Source of the DNA: Acanthococcus lagerstroemiae
Lineage: Eukaryota > Arthropoda > Insecta > Hemiptera > Eriococcidae
DNA: 64,000 nucleotides
NCBI GenBank assembly: GCA_031841125.1
Contig: CM063108.1
Location: 55,574,122-55,638,121 of the forward strand
Direction: 5' to 3'
Position numbers and translations under genes: made by a program. The notes beneath the pieces were generated by a model that worked only from the letters and a program-made list of their open reading frames with translations, made no database searches and was not told where the DNA came from. Below are positions 1-11,879 of the stretch, piece by piece (position 1 is the first letter of the stretch; each line of letters starts with the position of its first letter).

Positions 1-21
1 GGTTTTCCAAGTTCACCAAAA

Positions 22-40
22 ATGGCGGCGGGGGTGATAG
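22..40 (+). CDS. Possible first coding exon (MAAGVI...) ending at a strong splice donor
   Basis: An ATG in good context (AAAATGG) opens six codons reading MAAGVI plus one base, followed at 41 by GTAAGT, a near-ideal donor. The exon would end in phase 1. The GC-rich codons differ from the AT-rich sequence that follows. The window begins just upstream, so no promoter or UTR can be examined and the product is unknown. Six codons and one donor can arise by chance, so this is only a candidate. Confidence 0.3.
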
Positions 41-1689
41 GTAAGTTCCACTTATACAGTGATATGCATTGACATGAATAGATTCTTTGAACATAAGAAT
101 GGAAATGACAATTTGAAGTGTTTTCAGTTTGATTTCTCCGAAGTAGTATTTCTATACCGGAGCCAGTCTGCTTTTCTTCAACGACCCATGTTGATGCTTT
201 TGCCAATTGATTTGAAACAACAGCGTGTCGTAAGAAAGACTTGAGAGTACCGTAAAAAGAAATGATTTGGTCGTGAACAGTTAATTAAAGCCGGGCCGTT
301 CGTAAGTTTGATAATTAAACAAGTTGCAAGTACGCACGATTGTTGCAATTGAATTCAGAAATGCGGTACTTGAATAAACGAGATTTACTGTCAAGGATCT
401 AAATTTACGCAACAAAAGATGAAGACGATTCATCGAAGAGGACCAGCGAGAAAATGTTCAACTTCTGTGATGCCATATGGAGTGCGTATAATTTGGAATT
501 TATGGCGCTTTTCTTTTGTCTCTTATCTAAGAAAAAGTGAGTTATGGTTCCAATCAATGGTACAGTTGGAAAACAAAAGAAACCAGTAACACCAGCGATC
601 TGAAAATAGTCTCCCGGTTTTTCAGGCAGTAAAGAGTGAATCCCTCCTTTTTTTTGGAGAGGGGGGGTCCTCTTTGGTACCCAATGACCAAAATTTGGAA
701 CGAAATTGGAAGATGAATATTAAATAATATGACGGACGAATTTGTGGTAATCTTGTGACCTAGGTTGGATATCCGTACTGTTTCTTGGTATGTTCTATTT
801 TGACCCATTGCCTACCCTGGGTGCTCCGGTTTTCACAGAAATGTCAAAATGATATCGAAATGAGATCAATTGCCTGAAAGATATACTCTTATTATTTTAT
901 GCTCATAGTATATAAATTTTGATATGTTTTGTTTTGACTCCCTCTTCCAGTCATGGGTCGTCGTATTTTTCACAATTATGCCAAAATTACGTTTAAAATG
1001 ATAAAATCAGTGATCCAAAAACCCTACGATTCGATATTCATGTTGTATTTCCTGATAATTTTCAGTACCTCGTGCCTCAAATAGCTGAAGTTCTCAAGGG
1101 CATTGACAGTAATTTTGACAATTTTAGATTCTCACTACTAAAGCCTCTCCGTATGGACCTGAAATTTTTTTCCAGATGCTGCATTGCAGGGTCGCGGAAT
1201 CGTTTGTGATATCATGTACTTTTCCTCATGATCCTTGAGGTTCCTTAGGCAGCTGAGTTTCATTTATTTGAATGCCGGAGTTCTTGACGTTGATAATCTC
1301 TGAATCCTTTTCTTGGGTTATTTTTCCTTTTCTCAACCCTTCAGGGGCCACGGAGATCTAATCTCCAAGTACTCCAATGTCCAAATTCTTTGCTCTGGAA
1401 AATAAGATTTTGTGGGACGCTGAATTCACTTTAGGATCCATTGCTTCTTCTCTCTAACGCTTCAGGCTTCACTGGGACCTAGAATTGAACAATGTCAGAA
1501 GAAATTTAGAAAATTCGTTTTTATAGGTTGCTGTATCTTGGAGCCAAATGAGTTACTAGCTGAAATGGACTCAGCGACCCACAGAACTTTTTTTCGAAAT
1601 AAAGAACTTGGAAAGTGGAGTAATTAGAGATTAGCTCCCCGTAGTGCCTGAAGGGTCATGGTTAGGGGGAAGACGCCAGTGAATAAATA
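41..1689. other. AT-rich noncoding stretch, no gene seen
   Basis: No open frame here looks like protein. From about 940 to 1480 there are degenerate phrases around 'gggtcgcggaat' and 'gggtcgtcg' that recall the GGGTCGCTGAT words at 23.9-25.5 kb and 33.4-34 kb, which suggests old repeat DNA. A near-palindromic run of Cs, Ts and Gs at about 640-680 is low complexity. Confidence 0.5.
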
Positions 1690-1963
1690 TGTGGATAGTC
1701 ATTTTCTAAAACCGAAAAGCGTCAGGGAATTTTGTCAGTCTCGAAAAGTCAGGATCAACATTAGGGAACTTTTTGAAAATAATGAGAATTATAGAATGTC
1801 CACAATTTTCATAACAATCAATGAATATCAAATTTGATATAAAATGATAAGTATTCTCAGGGCTGTGAATACTAGCTTGAAACATGTCACAGAAAATTTG
1901 AAAAATTGGTCTAGAAAACCGGAAAAGTTAGGGGAAATAGTTCTAAATAATGTGGCTTCCTTG
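1690..1963. mobile_element. Degenerate CAGGG-type word element (GGGAAAAGTCAGGGAATTT word)
   Basis: The left end (gtggatagtcattttct then aaaaccg) and the right end (gtggcttccttg) match the termini of the element at 20851-21247 with substitutions. The same words recur inside (GTCAGGGAATTTTGTCAG, GAAAAGTCAGG, then AAACCGGAAAAGTTAGGGG). No clean target duplication remains, so this looks like an older copy. The boundaries are approximate. Confidence 0.55.
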
Positions 1964-3020
1964 AATCAGCGGCTCACAAAACTCATTTATTAACGTACGG
2001 AACTCGAAAATTGGGATACATGAAAATTATCCCCATGTGTCACTGGAAGGGCTGACGGAAGGTAAAAAAGATTTGGGGAATGGGTTCAGTCACCTTCAAG
2101 ACCCACCAATAATAACAATAACATTTTATTTTGGAGTACAGTCGTAGAGAGTACACGTTTAGACGGCATTTATTTCTTTCCGACTGTACCCCTGGCTCAT
2201 GATAGGGAAGGATATCCCTCTCCCTTTCCTTGCGATCTTGGGCATATCATTGAAACTATTTATTTATAGGAATTAGTCGATTTCGTCCGTCCACCTAATT
2301 TTGGGGTTTCCTTTCTGGTTTTGTGGCCCAGAAACCAAGAAGTTGCCTGGTATGTCTATCTATTCTGTAGTAGCCTTACTATGTGTCCCGCCCAACCCCT
2401 TCAAATTTCTAATGGTTTTCATACAGATTTTTAAATTCAGTAGTTTCTTTTGCATGTTTGTTTAACCTAATTTGATCTTTGAGTTTTATTTCAAGAATAG
2501 ATCTCATCATTGTGTTTCGAGTAATTCAAGTTTTCTTAGTTTTGAAGTGAAGGCCTCGCTAGAGAATCCGTACGTTAGTACTGGTGCCACACACATGTTG
2601 AGGATTTCTGCGCTTTTTGTTTATTTTTGAAATGGCCTCTGAAATTATGTTTGAGTGACCAGTACTTTTTCCAGGCTAAAGTCATTCTTCTGTTAATTTT
2701 TTTCCAGTTCTATTTTTAAGTGAATTTAATTGCCCTAAATGAGTATTTTCCGAAACAGTTTCTGTTTCTTTCCTTTCAGTGTATGTTCTTGTACGAGAGA
2801 GTATTTATTGTCAAGCCCGCTTTTTTCCCCGTTTCATTGAGTTCCTGTAACATTTCGTCCATCTCTTCTTTTGCTTCCGAAATAAGGACTATATCATCTG
2901 CGTACTTCAGGTTTGAAATTTTATTTCCGTTCATGTTCAGACCCTTCCTGTTCCACTCCAGCTGTCTGAAGACTTCTTCTAACGCCCTACTGATTAGGAT
3001 ACGTGATAATGGATCCCCCT

Positions 3021-3033
3021 GACGAATTTCAAA
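3021..3033. repeat. Left copy of SINE target-site duplication
   Basis: GACGAATTTCAAA here is repeated exactly at 3438-3450, on the other side of the SINE. Thirteen identical bases are typical of LINE-mediated SINE insertion, and they rejoin the interrupted reverse transcriptase reading. Confidence 0.88.
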
Positions 3034-3437
3034 ATTCTTCTTCTAAGTGCCTGGTGGATCGCGGTTACTGACGCGCGACTTTCCTAGCAAGTTAGTCGGG
3101 GTAGTTTGCCAATTCTTTCCATACGGTTTTGTTGCGTTCGAGTTTTCTTTCACTGTACCGAAGACTGTGCAGCCGCAGTTCGCTTACTAGCTACGTGGTT
3201 CACGACGTGCACATGACAGTATCAGTCTTTTAGGTCTGGTTGTAACACGAGATCCTTGTTCATTCGAACTGGCGAGGTATTACGCTATCTTCCGCCTCGA
3301 TTTATACTGTAGTCGCTGTGTTCGCTAGGATGTTAGAGGTGGTATTCGAATATCACCAGCTTTTTCCGGCATTGGTGGGATTCGAACCCGTGACTTACGG
3401 GTGGCGAAGCGGGTACGTTACCACTCGGCCACGCGGC
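3034..3437 (-). mobile_element. tRNA-derived SINE, 404 bp, inserted in the RTE fragment
   Basis: Read on the minus strand, the head starts at 3437 with a polymerase III A box (TGGCCGAGTGG, plus-strand 3421-3431) and a B box (GGTTCGAATCC, plus-strand 3378-3388) in tRNA-like spacing. A body of about 300 bp follows, ending in an AGAAGAAGAAT-like tail at 3034. Exact 13-bp flanking duplications define both ends. It is not a functional tRNA: the anticodon arm and acceptor pairing are poor. The parent tRNA is not assigned. Transposition would have been in trans by a LINE. Confidence 0.85.
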
Positions 3438-3450
3438 GACGAATTTCAAA
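3438..3450. repeat. Right copy of SINE target-site duplication
   Basis: Exact repeat of 3021-3033 (GACGAATTTCAAA). Together the pair marks the insertion point of the SINE. Confidence 0.88.
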
Positions 3451-3690
3451 GTAAGAGCCCGTTTTATCTATTACAGTCCTACTTTGCAGGTCACAGTACA
3501 GTCCTCCTATCATTTTTATTAGGTGCACGGGAACCCCTTGGTTGTTGTAATCGACGAATGCCAAATTTATGCCCATTCCGTATTTCTGAGATTTTTTTAA
3601 TGATTTGGTTAATGGTGGTCAAGAGTAGCATAATTTTTCTTGAAACTGGCTTGATCTGGGGGCTGGTGTGGTCCTTAAGACCCATATTTG

Positions 3691-5949
3691 AAGAAATAAA
3701 ATGACGATGTCGCTTATATGAAGTCGCTCTAGGTGTCTGATACCCTGAAACCCCCATTTGAAAGAAATTCGTGTATGCTTATACGAGGCTATAGGTGTGT
3801 ACCAATCTTAAATTTTCTCAAAATCAGTGCTGATTCTCATGAGAACTCCAATCACCTTGAGGTACGGGTTGCTGGAAAGTGGAAACCGATTTTGCTCGAG
3901 TACGTGGAATATTGTATTTCTCCACTGGGGCAAAAATCGTGAAGTACTACGATTATGAATTTGCAACACGTACTGAAGGCGTGATTTCTGAGTTGCGTAC
4001 GAGTGTTTTTTGAGTGCCTCCTCAGAAAATGCAAAATTACATTTAGAACGCGACCACAAGAGGGGGGGGGGTAATGGATTATTTTCCCTGCAGGTATTGT
4101 AATTGATATTTTTGAAATATATGTGGAATCGATCTAGGAGGGGGCCCGATCGAGAACTTAGCATTTTTTATCAAATGTAAATACAAACCTACCTAAGGAC
4201 GCAATGTACCCCTAGAGGGGCTCGAAGTGACTTCACATTCCTTGGATCTCAACGACGAACGTACCCACCCATTGGCACCTTTTTATCAAAAAATGCAAGG
4301 TGGGCAGGCATTGGTAATGCTTACGTACGAAGAAAGCTCGCTGAAACAAACAGATATTCTTGGAAAAGTGTTACGAATTTTCAAATTGTACGGACTGAGC
4401 GCAAATTGCCAAATGTTATTCGCGATGATGATTTTTTTTTTTGTCCTAGTAGGTGAATAACTTAGTCGATCGGTGTACCGAACCTTCGGTATAATGGTAG
4501 TGGTTTGATAACACGTCGCGGTTTTTTTTTCTTTTTCTTTCTTTTTTGATGTACCTGTGGTGACGAAGTGAGTGTATACCAGTTACGAGGAGGTAAATGT
4601 GTGAGCTAATTAAAGGTTCGATATTAGAAATGTAATTCTGACACATTATAATAAGTCGGTGGTTCGTCGAAAATGCGGCAGTGGCTCGGTGGAGCGCGTG
4701 TACATAGTGTGTATAAATGGAAACTTTTTTTTTTTCTTTACACGTTGTATAATAAACATATGAAAATGCGTTATTGTTAGGCAGTATAACAATAACGTAC
4801 CTGTAAATCTGTCAGAAAAGTAGTTCGTTGCCCTCGGGGGGTTCTGCGCGTTTGTTGGGTTAGGTTAAAGTCATTGACTCGAGATTAACTTTTTAGCGAA
4901 ATATGCATATTCATTTGGGATTATCTCAAAAAATGTGATTGTAATGGAATTAGAGAATTTTGGTGGTCGTCGAAGTTCCGGGGAGACAGTGTTTAGTATT
5001 TAGATTGCACGACTTGCGCACATGTTCATGGCGATGCAAAGTAGGTGTAAAAAATATATTGGAATTGTGAAATTGCGTCCTTTGGCTGTTAAGTGTTTCG
5101 TATGTACGCGTTGTGCACAAAACGTGACCCACAGAACTTTTTTTTTTCCCTCGGCTTATTTCTTTCTTTTTAAATCTTTATTCGCGTTGATTTACGAGTG
5201 CATGAAAAGTCTTTCTGTGGGCTCACCTGATCAGAACGTGACATGCAACTATACTCCTACCACCGACAGAATCTGTGCAGTTGCTCTTGAAAATAACGGG
5301 ACTGCGTAAGCAGTTGGATCGCCGTTTCTGAGTTCAGGTATTAGGGGAATTTGAGTTTGAAAAAGTGGTATGGCGAAACTTAAAGTGGAGGAAGTGAAAT
5401 TTTATTACCGTAGGTTGCATGGCCCTTAATTTACCTTCTTTCTCCGATTTCCGCCCTCTAATTTGACGTTGATATTACCACAAACAAGCTTAGCGAGTCA
5501 GAAACCCTCGGTTTGATATTATTGATGCCAGTGTACCTTGACTTTGAATGTTTTAGGTTATAGCCCCCTTGCACCTTTTCGTGTTGAAGTTACCTAAGAT
5601 GACCGCAGAAATGAACTTGGTAACTCGCGAAACCCTAGGCTTCAGTTGGAAGGCCTGCTGGAGAAAGGGCTTCCCTTTCACGAGGGCTCTTTTTCCAGAA
5701 AATGGCTTATTGAATCCGTCATACCTGATCATGTACCAGAAAAAATTTAACTTGCCTGCGGTCCTCCTAGGCTGCGCTGTTAGACGATATTCATGGCTAC
5801 CTCTCACATTTTTGCCTTAGGCACCACAAATTTTGTAGTGTTTTTCTCACAACTGTCATTTTAGCAGAAAGCCGTTTTCCTAGCAGGTCTCTCTATTTTC
5901 ATGTGTTGACCATTATGGATTCTTTGGGTTCTCTAGAAAATTGAGAATC
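3691..5949. other. Noncoding, no gene recognised
   Basis: Only short frames with AT-rich, low-complexity translation are present. The sequence includes long T runs (about 4428-4440, 4520-4545, 4726-4738, 5137-5147) and no element whose ends I can define. Confidence 0.5.
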
Positions 5950-6038
5950 GATTCAGCCAACCCGAAAACCCCCAGTCGTAATTGGCCATTTCGGCTGTGA
6001 CCGGAGGGCTTCAAATAAATAAATATTATTATTATTAG
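5950..6038 (+). mobile_element. Likely 3' tail of a LINE or SINE with (ATT)n end
   Basis: A GC-richer stretch (ggccatttcggctgtgac, then ggagggcttc) runs directly into caaataaataaatattattattatta. A unique-looking 3' end followed by a short simple-repeat tail is the usual look of a truncated retroposon. Only the tail is present and no coding part is visible. Confidence 0.45.
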
Positions 6039-6330
6039 AATAGATTATTGCATGGCATTTATTTAACATTGAGTAAAAACATAATTTTCTTTGTTAACTC
6101 CCAACAGCCCTATTTTGAAACTCCGGTGCGTAGCCTTATTCGGATTTTTTCAACAATTTTCTTTCTAGTTTTCCTTTATGTTGAGAAGAATTATGTATTT
6201 TTCTGAATCGGAATCCTTGTGCACCGATTGAACTTTCATTTCAGATAATTTTGACCGTCAGCGTATACCCCTAAGTACACTGCTTTCCATGTGAGAGCGA
6301 AAATAGTAGAAGAGAACACGAAATAAGATC

Positions 6331-6677
6331 AGGGTGTCTACCGGTCATACATGTCGTATAATTGAGGCAGGGGTCATACAAGTCATACAGTTGCCCCTAA
6401 TTACTTACAAATTTGGTAATTCTGCCTAAACAATCGCAATATATCTAACCAAAATATGGCCAAATTGAAATTTAATCGAAAAATTGTGTTCTTTGCAATC
6501 ATTTGTTCGTTATTATTTAGGCTTCTTTAAACTTTTTGTTTACAATTAGCATGTTTTTGAATTTATTATTTCCCTAGTGAAAGTTCTGTTCAGGCGTGGA
6601 TATGTTTCGAAAACAGGTCGTACAAAAATCATATAAAGGTCATACTTTTAGAAAATTCGTATTTGGTGGATACCCTG
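6331..6677. mobile_element. Word element A: CAGGGTGTCTAC ends, word GTCATAC, TSD AAGAT
   Basis: The left end is CAGGGTGTCTACC and the right end is the complement of CAGGGTATCCAC. AAGAT flanks both sides exactly (6326-6330 and 6678-6682), giving a 5-bp target duplication. Inside the left end the word GTCATAC occurs repeatedly (GGTCATACA, AAGTCATACAG). It returns in the same orientation near the right end (AAGGTCATACTTTTAG). At 347 bp with no open frame, it must be non-autonomous. The termini and size suggest a hAT-like MITE, but the superfamily is inferred. Confidence 0.82.
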
Positions 6678-7089
6678 AAGATGCCACGTGGGAGGAACAC
6701 TGACAATCTCGACTGAAATTTTTTCAAAGTTTCTCCTCATCTTGATGTTTCCGACCGAGTCCATAGGCTCCCAACCAAATCTTATATTTAACGACTTTTT
6801 GACCAAAATCGACTGAAGTTTAACGAACTTCTTATGACATACGAAAAAACAGTTCTCCGTGCAGATCCACCGGACTGGATGTCTGAATTTCCCAACTTCG
6901 ATGTGTAAGTTCATGAAGGGGTCGCTTATTCCTCTTGCCGAGCATCATGTATCTCTCTTCTTTTTGTTATTCACTAATGCGTTTTGCAAACGTGGAATAT
7001 GGTTTACAATATCGGAGCTCAGATGGGAAAACTACAGACAGGCTAGACTATCAGTCGAGCGGAAATGAAATTGTTGTGTAACTGTATGA

Positions 7090-7181
7090 CCCCACTCGGT
7101 GGAGTGTATTGCTGTTCACGCGTGCCAAAATGGCTCCCTAGACACCGCACCCTTGGCCTCGGAAACTACCTTTCGATTAGC
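7090..7181. repeat. Dispersed repeat V, copy 1 (left part)
   Basis: The phrases CACTCGGTGGAG, GCGTGCCAAA and AAACTACC...TTTCGA also occur in order at 35578-35690. Here the repeat is interrupted by word element B and resumes at 7461. Function and class are unknown. Confidence 0.6.
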
Positions 7182-7460
7182 CAGGGTGTCTACAAGGTCA
7201 GGAAATCAGGATAACGTCAGGAAATTTCGAGGAATTTACTGAAAGGTCAGGAAAAGATTGGTAAACAACGATCCAATGGAAGATTCTGTGAGAAATTCCG
7301 TAATACGAATAAATAAAAAATCAAGAAATAATATTGTATGGTTGTAATGGATTCATGCAGAAAATCCCTTCCTCCACAGACTTTTATGTATATATTCTAC
7401 AAATACAAAAAAGGTCAGGAAAAAGTTAAGAAAAAAATTCTGTAGATTATAGATACCCTG
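7182..7460. mobile_element. Word element B: word GGTCAGGAAA, inserted in repeat V
   Basis: CAGGGTGTCTACAAGG opens the left end and the right end is TAGATACCCTG. The word GGTCAGGAAA recurs at the left (GGTCAGGAAATC, GTCAGGAAATTTC, AAGGTCAGGAAAAG) and near the right (AAAGGTCAGGAAAAAG), always on the same strand. The flanks TTAGC and GTATC are an imperfect pair. The uninterrupted copy of repeat V at 35.6 kb reads GTATC at the same place, which supports a 5-bp duplication that has since mutated. Length 279 bp, noncoding. Confidence 0.78.
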
Positions 7461-7495
7461 GTATCGTATCAGTGACCAGAGGGACGTATAGAGGA
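7461..7495. repeat. Dispersed repeat V, copy 1 (right part)
   Basis: GTATCGTATCAGTGACCAGAGGGACG continues the match to 35.6 kb after the inserted word element. Confidence 0.55.
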
Positions 7496-7609
7496 TTTTC
7501 CGAGCCCGCGTATGGCTCTATTCTGAATATTGAAGGGGCTAAATGTCTCTCCCAAGTTCGGAAAATATCGAAGTTTCAGCATTGATTCGGAAGGTTGTGC
7601 CTATTGCCT

Positions 7610-7850
7610 ACATCGAGAATTGAAGGGGTTGACGTTTTAAGAAATTTTTCAAGTCGTGAAATCGAACTACGCGATAACTTCCTTGTGACCTATTCTCTAT
7701 TCTGCATGGTATTAGATCATACGCTGAAAATATTATCTGTTGTTGCCTACCTTGAAAATTGAAGGAATTACAAAATGTGAACCACATTTCAAGTGAATTT
7801 GGTAACGAATTTCGATTCGAAAGGTGGAGATAGGTCCAGGAATCATTAGA
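7610..7850. repeat. Dispersed repeat U, copy 1
   Basis: This copy holds phrases such as CGATAACTTCCTTGTGACC, CATACGCTGAAAAT and TTGAAAATTGAAGGAATT. They recur in order at about 45850-46010 and partly at 8760-9000. The ends and class could not be defined. Confidence 0.5.
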
Positions 7851-8759
7851 CGTATTTTTCGTATCTGAAGAGTACCTATAACATCCATTGAGAATAATTT
7901 TGAAAAATGTAAAAAACAGTGACCTTGGGGGGGGGGGCACTTCCTCTACTACCGAATTGCATACTAACGGATTTCGTTCATATTACAACTGAAACTTATG
8001 TAAATAATGCTAGTTTAATTCAGTTTGTTTCTACACCTTTAGAGTGCAAGATTGGTGAAAAATATTTTATTTTTTTAATTGAAAATTTGACTTCAAAGAA
8101 TTAAAGACATGAGGCGGTTGGAGAAAGTGGGGTTGTATAGGGGACGTCCAGTACTACTAACATTACACATAAAATTTGTATGTCCTGAAACTACTTTTTT
8201 AAAGAGCTTCAAAAGACCTAATTTTTTAAACGAGGATTTCTTTGTTTTTGCCCGACTCTGTCCTCTCAAATAAGGTACGGCGATGGAAAAAATTCAGAAG
8301 AATACTATACTCCTTCATTACCAACTCTTCGAGTTTCACAGCCCTAACCCTCACCTACTGCCAGAAACGAAATTTTATGTAAACATAAGTCAAAATTGCT
8401 TAATTCGTCAATATCTCAGCGCCTGCGGCCGGGAGGGTGAGCAAACCTATATATATGCACGAACCATACTCAACTGCACCTACCTCTACCTAACGGGTTC
8501 TCAGATAGTCTCCCCGGAAATCCCTGTACATTGTTGAGTCTCAATCAGCCCATCAGCGAACAACAAGACAATGGTGCGAATTATAGAGCCACACTTCGCA
8601 AGGCTAAAACTGACCAACGTGTTACTTATTTGGTTGAATTTTTTCGTCTTTTGACTCTCCAAATGGAGTTGAATGAAAATTAGTAATGCCCAGTGAGTTT
8701 TAGCTTTGCGGAGGTTTGCTCGATGGTGCGACAAAATCTATCTTCTTTTTGTGCAATTA

Positions 8760-9000
8760 CCTTAGGGTTAAGTAATAATAAAATAATTGAAAATTTTAAG
8801 ACATTTTTCCAATCTTGGAATTGAGTTTTGTCTGCGAGCACTATTCTGTAGTATAGCAATTGACGGTACACTGGAAATGAACCAAAGATTATCGTCTGTT
8901 GCGTCCCTGGAAAATTGAAGGAGCTACAAAATGGGAACGTTGTACACTCGGATTTTATAATAGAATTCTGAAACTGGTGTCGTGGTGTGACCCATTCAAT
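8760..9000. repeat. Dispersed repeat U, copy 2
   Basis: GGAAAATTGAAGGAGCTACA at about 8907 and neighbouring phrases match the repeat at 7610-7850 and 45830-46010. Degenerate and noncoding. Confidence 0.45.
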
Positions 9001-9632
9001 ACATATCAAAAGCGCACAAGTAAGTTCGGTAAATCTTTGTTCCTTTTTGGATATTCTATCTTTTGCGCGTTTGGCCAATTCAGAAGTGGACTGACCAGTT
9101 GAAAACCCATGTATTGGATTTAAGAAAGAAAGGGGAAAAAACTGAACAACAAGAAACCATACAAAGAAGCTACATTTCGGCAGTTCGAACCATTGTGTGT
9201 GTGTATGTGTGGTGGGGGGAGTCGGACAAAAGAAAGATCAAGCTCTTTGTATTCTGTGTGAGGGGTGCAAGAGACTAGGTCGCCAAAAGAAATCAAGGAA
9301 AACAACTAAAACAGGTTCAGAACAAGAAAGAAGGTTTCATTGAATTTTGAAATGTCCATTTCGGGCTGGTCAAAGCGGTGGTGCTTTATTGTCATGTTTA
9401 CCTTATAACCCTGATCGAATGGAATATTTCATTTACAGGCCTGTGAAGAAATCTCAGACTATTATGAAAACGAAAGTGTTTATCGAAAAAATGAATACAA
9501 CAGAATTTATAGTACATAAAGTTTCCCTTCCATTGAGTCAATTTCTATTTCAGTCTGATGAATTTTTAGAAAATGTGTACGATTTCAATAGTTCCTTTTT
9601 TTCACGTGCCTAAAATAGTAGAGGGTGGCTCT

Positions 9633-9913
9633 CAGGCGCGGATTTAGAAAAAGGAGATAGCGGGGGGTACAGTAGCGGCGATGCATATAGATTAGCTGTT
9701 GCTTTTATGTTGGCAGGGGTGTGGGGCGGGGGCGCTCCCGGAGAAATATTTGATCTAATGTGGGATATGTGATGACGAATGTATAGATGTGTTATTATAC
9801 ATTTTTGGCATGTAATGAGCGTACGATTCATCATTTTTTCCTATTATTGCATTAAAATTTTCAACTAAGGGGGTGGCATGTATCCCATGCCCCCCTCCTT
9901 GGATCCGCCACTT
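9633..9913. mobile_element. hAT-like MITE with GGCGGATCC-type ends
   Basis: The left end CAGGCGCGGATTTAG and the right end (complement of AAGTGGCGGATCCAAGG) form an inverted pair next to G- and C-rich stretches. The flanks GTGGCTCT and GTGACTCT match at 7 of 8 positions, the 8-bp duplication expected for hAT elements. The interior of about 280 bp is noncoding. A lone right-type end of the same look (CTTGAATCCGCGCTTG) sits near 30503, and a related GGCGGATCC end near 17870. Confidence 0.72.
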
Positions 9914-10039
9914 GTGACTCTTTCGCGCGGCCAGTCCGAATACATCCTAGGCCAAGACGATCGGCCAACTGAGTCTCTGCACTATGCATTATCTTCAGGG
10001 GAAACAATTCTGAAGCAGTATTGGTAATTAGGTTCGCAA

Positions 10040-10200
10040 TGAAAGTTCGATATGTTTCAAACTTTTGGAAACTTGTAGCCCCTTCATTATTGAGTATAGA
10101 CCAGGTATGCTCGTAGCATTTTCGGTTTCTCTAGTCGAGCATCATCAGATCCTACCTGCTTGGCGTACCCAGCTGGAACGTCCTGTAAACTCGAACTTGG
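10040..10200. repeat. Dispersed repeat Z, copy 1
   Basis: TTGAGTATAGACCA and the following phrases (GCATC..CTACC, GGCGTACCCAGCTGGAAC) correspond to 47207-47350, where the order is kept with many substitutions. The repeat class is unknown. Confidence 0.5.
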
Positions 10201-11520
10201 TTCGCTCCTGTGACAGAGAGAAGTCAGTAGAAAGCAAATGTGATTCTCGACATCACGCGTTCTGGTACAGTTGTAGATTCGAATTTGTCATTTGTAAACG
10301 ATGCACGGCCGTGCTCGACCCGGTGCACTTTCACTCCATCGAAAAATGAACTCGATTAAGGTAACTCGACGCGTCGAGTTCGTCTTACGTAACTGAATTC
10401 TCGCTTGTAGTCGTATGCTCGCGGTCACGCGGCCGTATAGAGGAAACCGCGTGCCGGACAAAAACTCGAAATTTGGCCGACTCTTCGGGCGATAGATGTA
10501 GATGAAGTGTAGATGAAGTACATAAAGAATGATATACGGTAGTGTGTTTCCTAAAATGAAAGAAAAAAAAAATGAATATCTACTGGTACGGCGCCGTCAG
10601 CCATCAAAAGGTAAACAAAGAACGTGTTCCGCCGAATATATGTACGAACAAATACTGGACATATTACGGCGTTAAAAACTCGACGCAGATATAATATACG
10701 CGTCCGATACCACCGGAGATACTTTTATATCCTCGGGTATTTCACCGTGGCAGCCTTGAACGTGCCCCGAATACGACAACGTTTACCTGCCTGGCTACCA
10801 ACGACGAAGTACTTCGATGATGGAATATGTCAAGGTGAGAAACTCCTGGATACGCACGGCTATGTGTATCCTATGTATAGGTACACCTATACACGCATAC
10901 CGTGCTTCTCTGTACACGCTACGGACGCGCACACACGTGTCACGTGTCTAATGAAAGTCCGAAAACGGCCACAGCTACACATTCATTACCCAGCGCACCG
11001 GCAGTCCAGCTATGGGCTGAGCTGAGTCAGACGGTGGTAAAATGCCTGCCTGCCTGGTTGCATCTCACATTGTTTACGATCGTCGACTGATGTGTGCCTC
11101 CTCCGGCCCCTCTGCGTGTCACTTTTTCGGTGATGATTTTTGCGCGTTAATGAGGAAGTCATTACTGCGACACAACGAATGAGCAACAATCGACAAACAG
11201 TTCCACCTATGTTTTATTAATACTTTTTAATAAACCTGTCAAATGGCGCACATTCCTCTCGACCAAGGTTGCGAAATATACCCACTGTACGGCATACAGG
11301 CGCACGCCATGTCTACGTGGACAGCCTTGTCTGCGAACGTGGTGTATCGTCCACTGGACTGGGCAGGGTACGAAAATATTCGAAGAACGCGATGCGATTT
11401 GTCCGGTGGACTGATTTCGAAAACGCGACGATTCCTCGTGTTCTCCGCCACCGTCTACTCCTTAGTCCAGGAAGAGTAGAATCTGATCGACAAGATTTGA
11501 AAATGCGGTATACCTTCTAG
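10201..11520. other. CpG-rich low-copy island
   Basis: Base composition changes from AT-rich to CG-rich with many CG dinucleotides (for example around 10355-10480 and 10680-11000) and no recognisable repeat words. Frames are open on both strands, as expected of GC-richer DNA, and none translates into a protein I recognise. It could be regulatory sequence, an untranslated exon, or conserved noncoding DNA. Confidence 0.4.
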
Positions 11521-11879
11521 CCTAGTAGTTTGTAATATAACCACCCTCCTCCTCCTCCCCCCATTGTAAAAAAAGTCAAAAGTTGGAAATATTCTCAGGT
11601 TCTGGGGAATGACCAAGATAATGATCATTTTTATCTACAGATCATCCCTAGAGAAGATGACACACTGACAGACGTGCGTTGAAATGACGCACATCTCAGT
11701 TGAGATGACTTTTCAACTGTCACATCTATCTGCCGGTATTGATAAGGAATCCAGAAAGTATGGGGGAGGGAATCTATCCAGAATTCGAAAATTTTGTGAG
11801 ATAAACCCGTAAAATCAGGTCGATACATAATGTAGAGTTTTAGTTATTATTTAAACGTACTTTCAGTGCTCTAACGTAT

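Larger units (their letters stand above)
2103..3690 (-). mobile_element. Decayed RTE-type non-LTR retrotransposon fragment, split by a SINE
   Basis: On the minus strand the sequence reads as a reverse transcriptase. QGDPLS lies near 3020, followed by LEEVFRQLEW, ISNLKYADDIVLIS (the catalytic YADD is at 2893-2904) and GKKAGLTI. This order and wording is typical of the RTE clade. The more N-terminal part, with an EQAGF-like and DYN-like stretch, continues on the far side of the SINE at about 3451-3660. The 3' end on the left is a (TTA/TTG)-rich tail at about 2103-2130. Frameshifts and stops make it inactive. The 5' boundary is uncertain. Confidence 0.8.

Noticed and set aside
3370..3440. Functional tRNA gene on minus strand
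   Set aside because: The A and B boxes are good, but the anticodon arm and acceptor stem do not pair properly. The sequence continues into a 300-bp body ending in a tail with flanking duplications, so it is a SINE head.
9195..9220. GT-rich run as a microsatellite
   Set aside because: The alternation is interrupted after four or five units and grades into G-rich sequence; too short to list.
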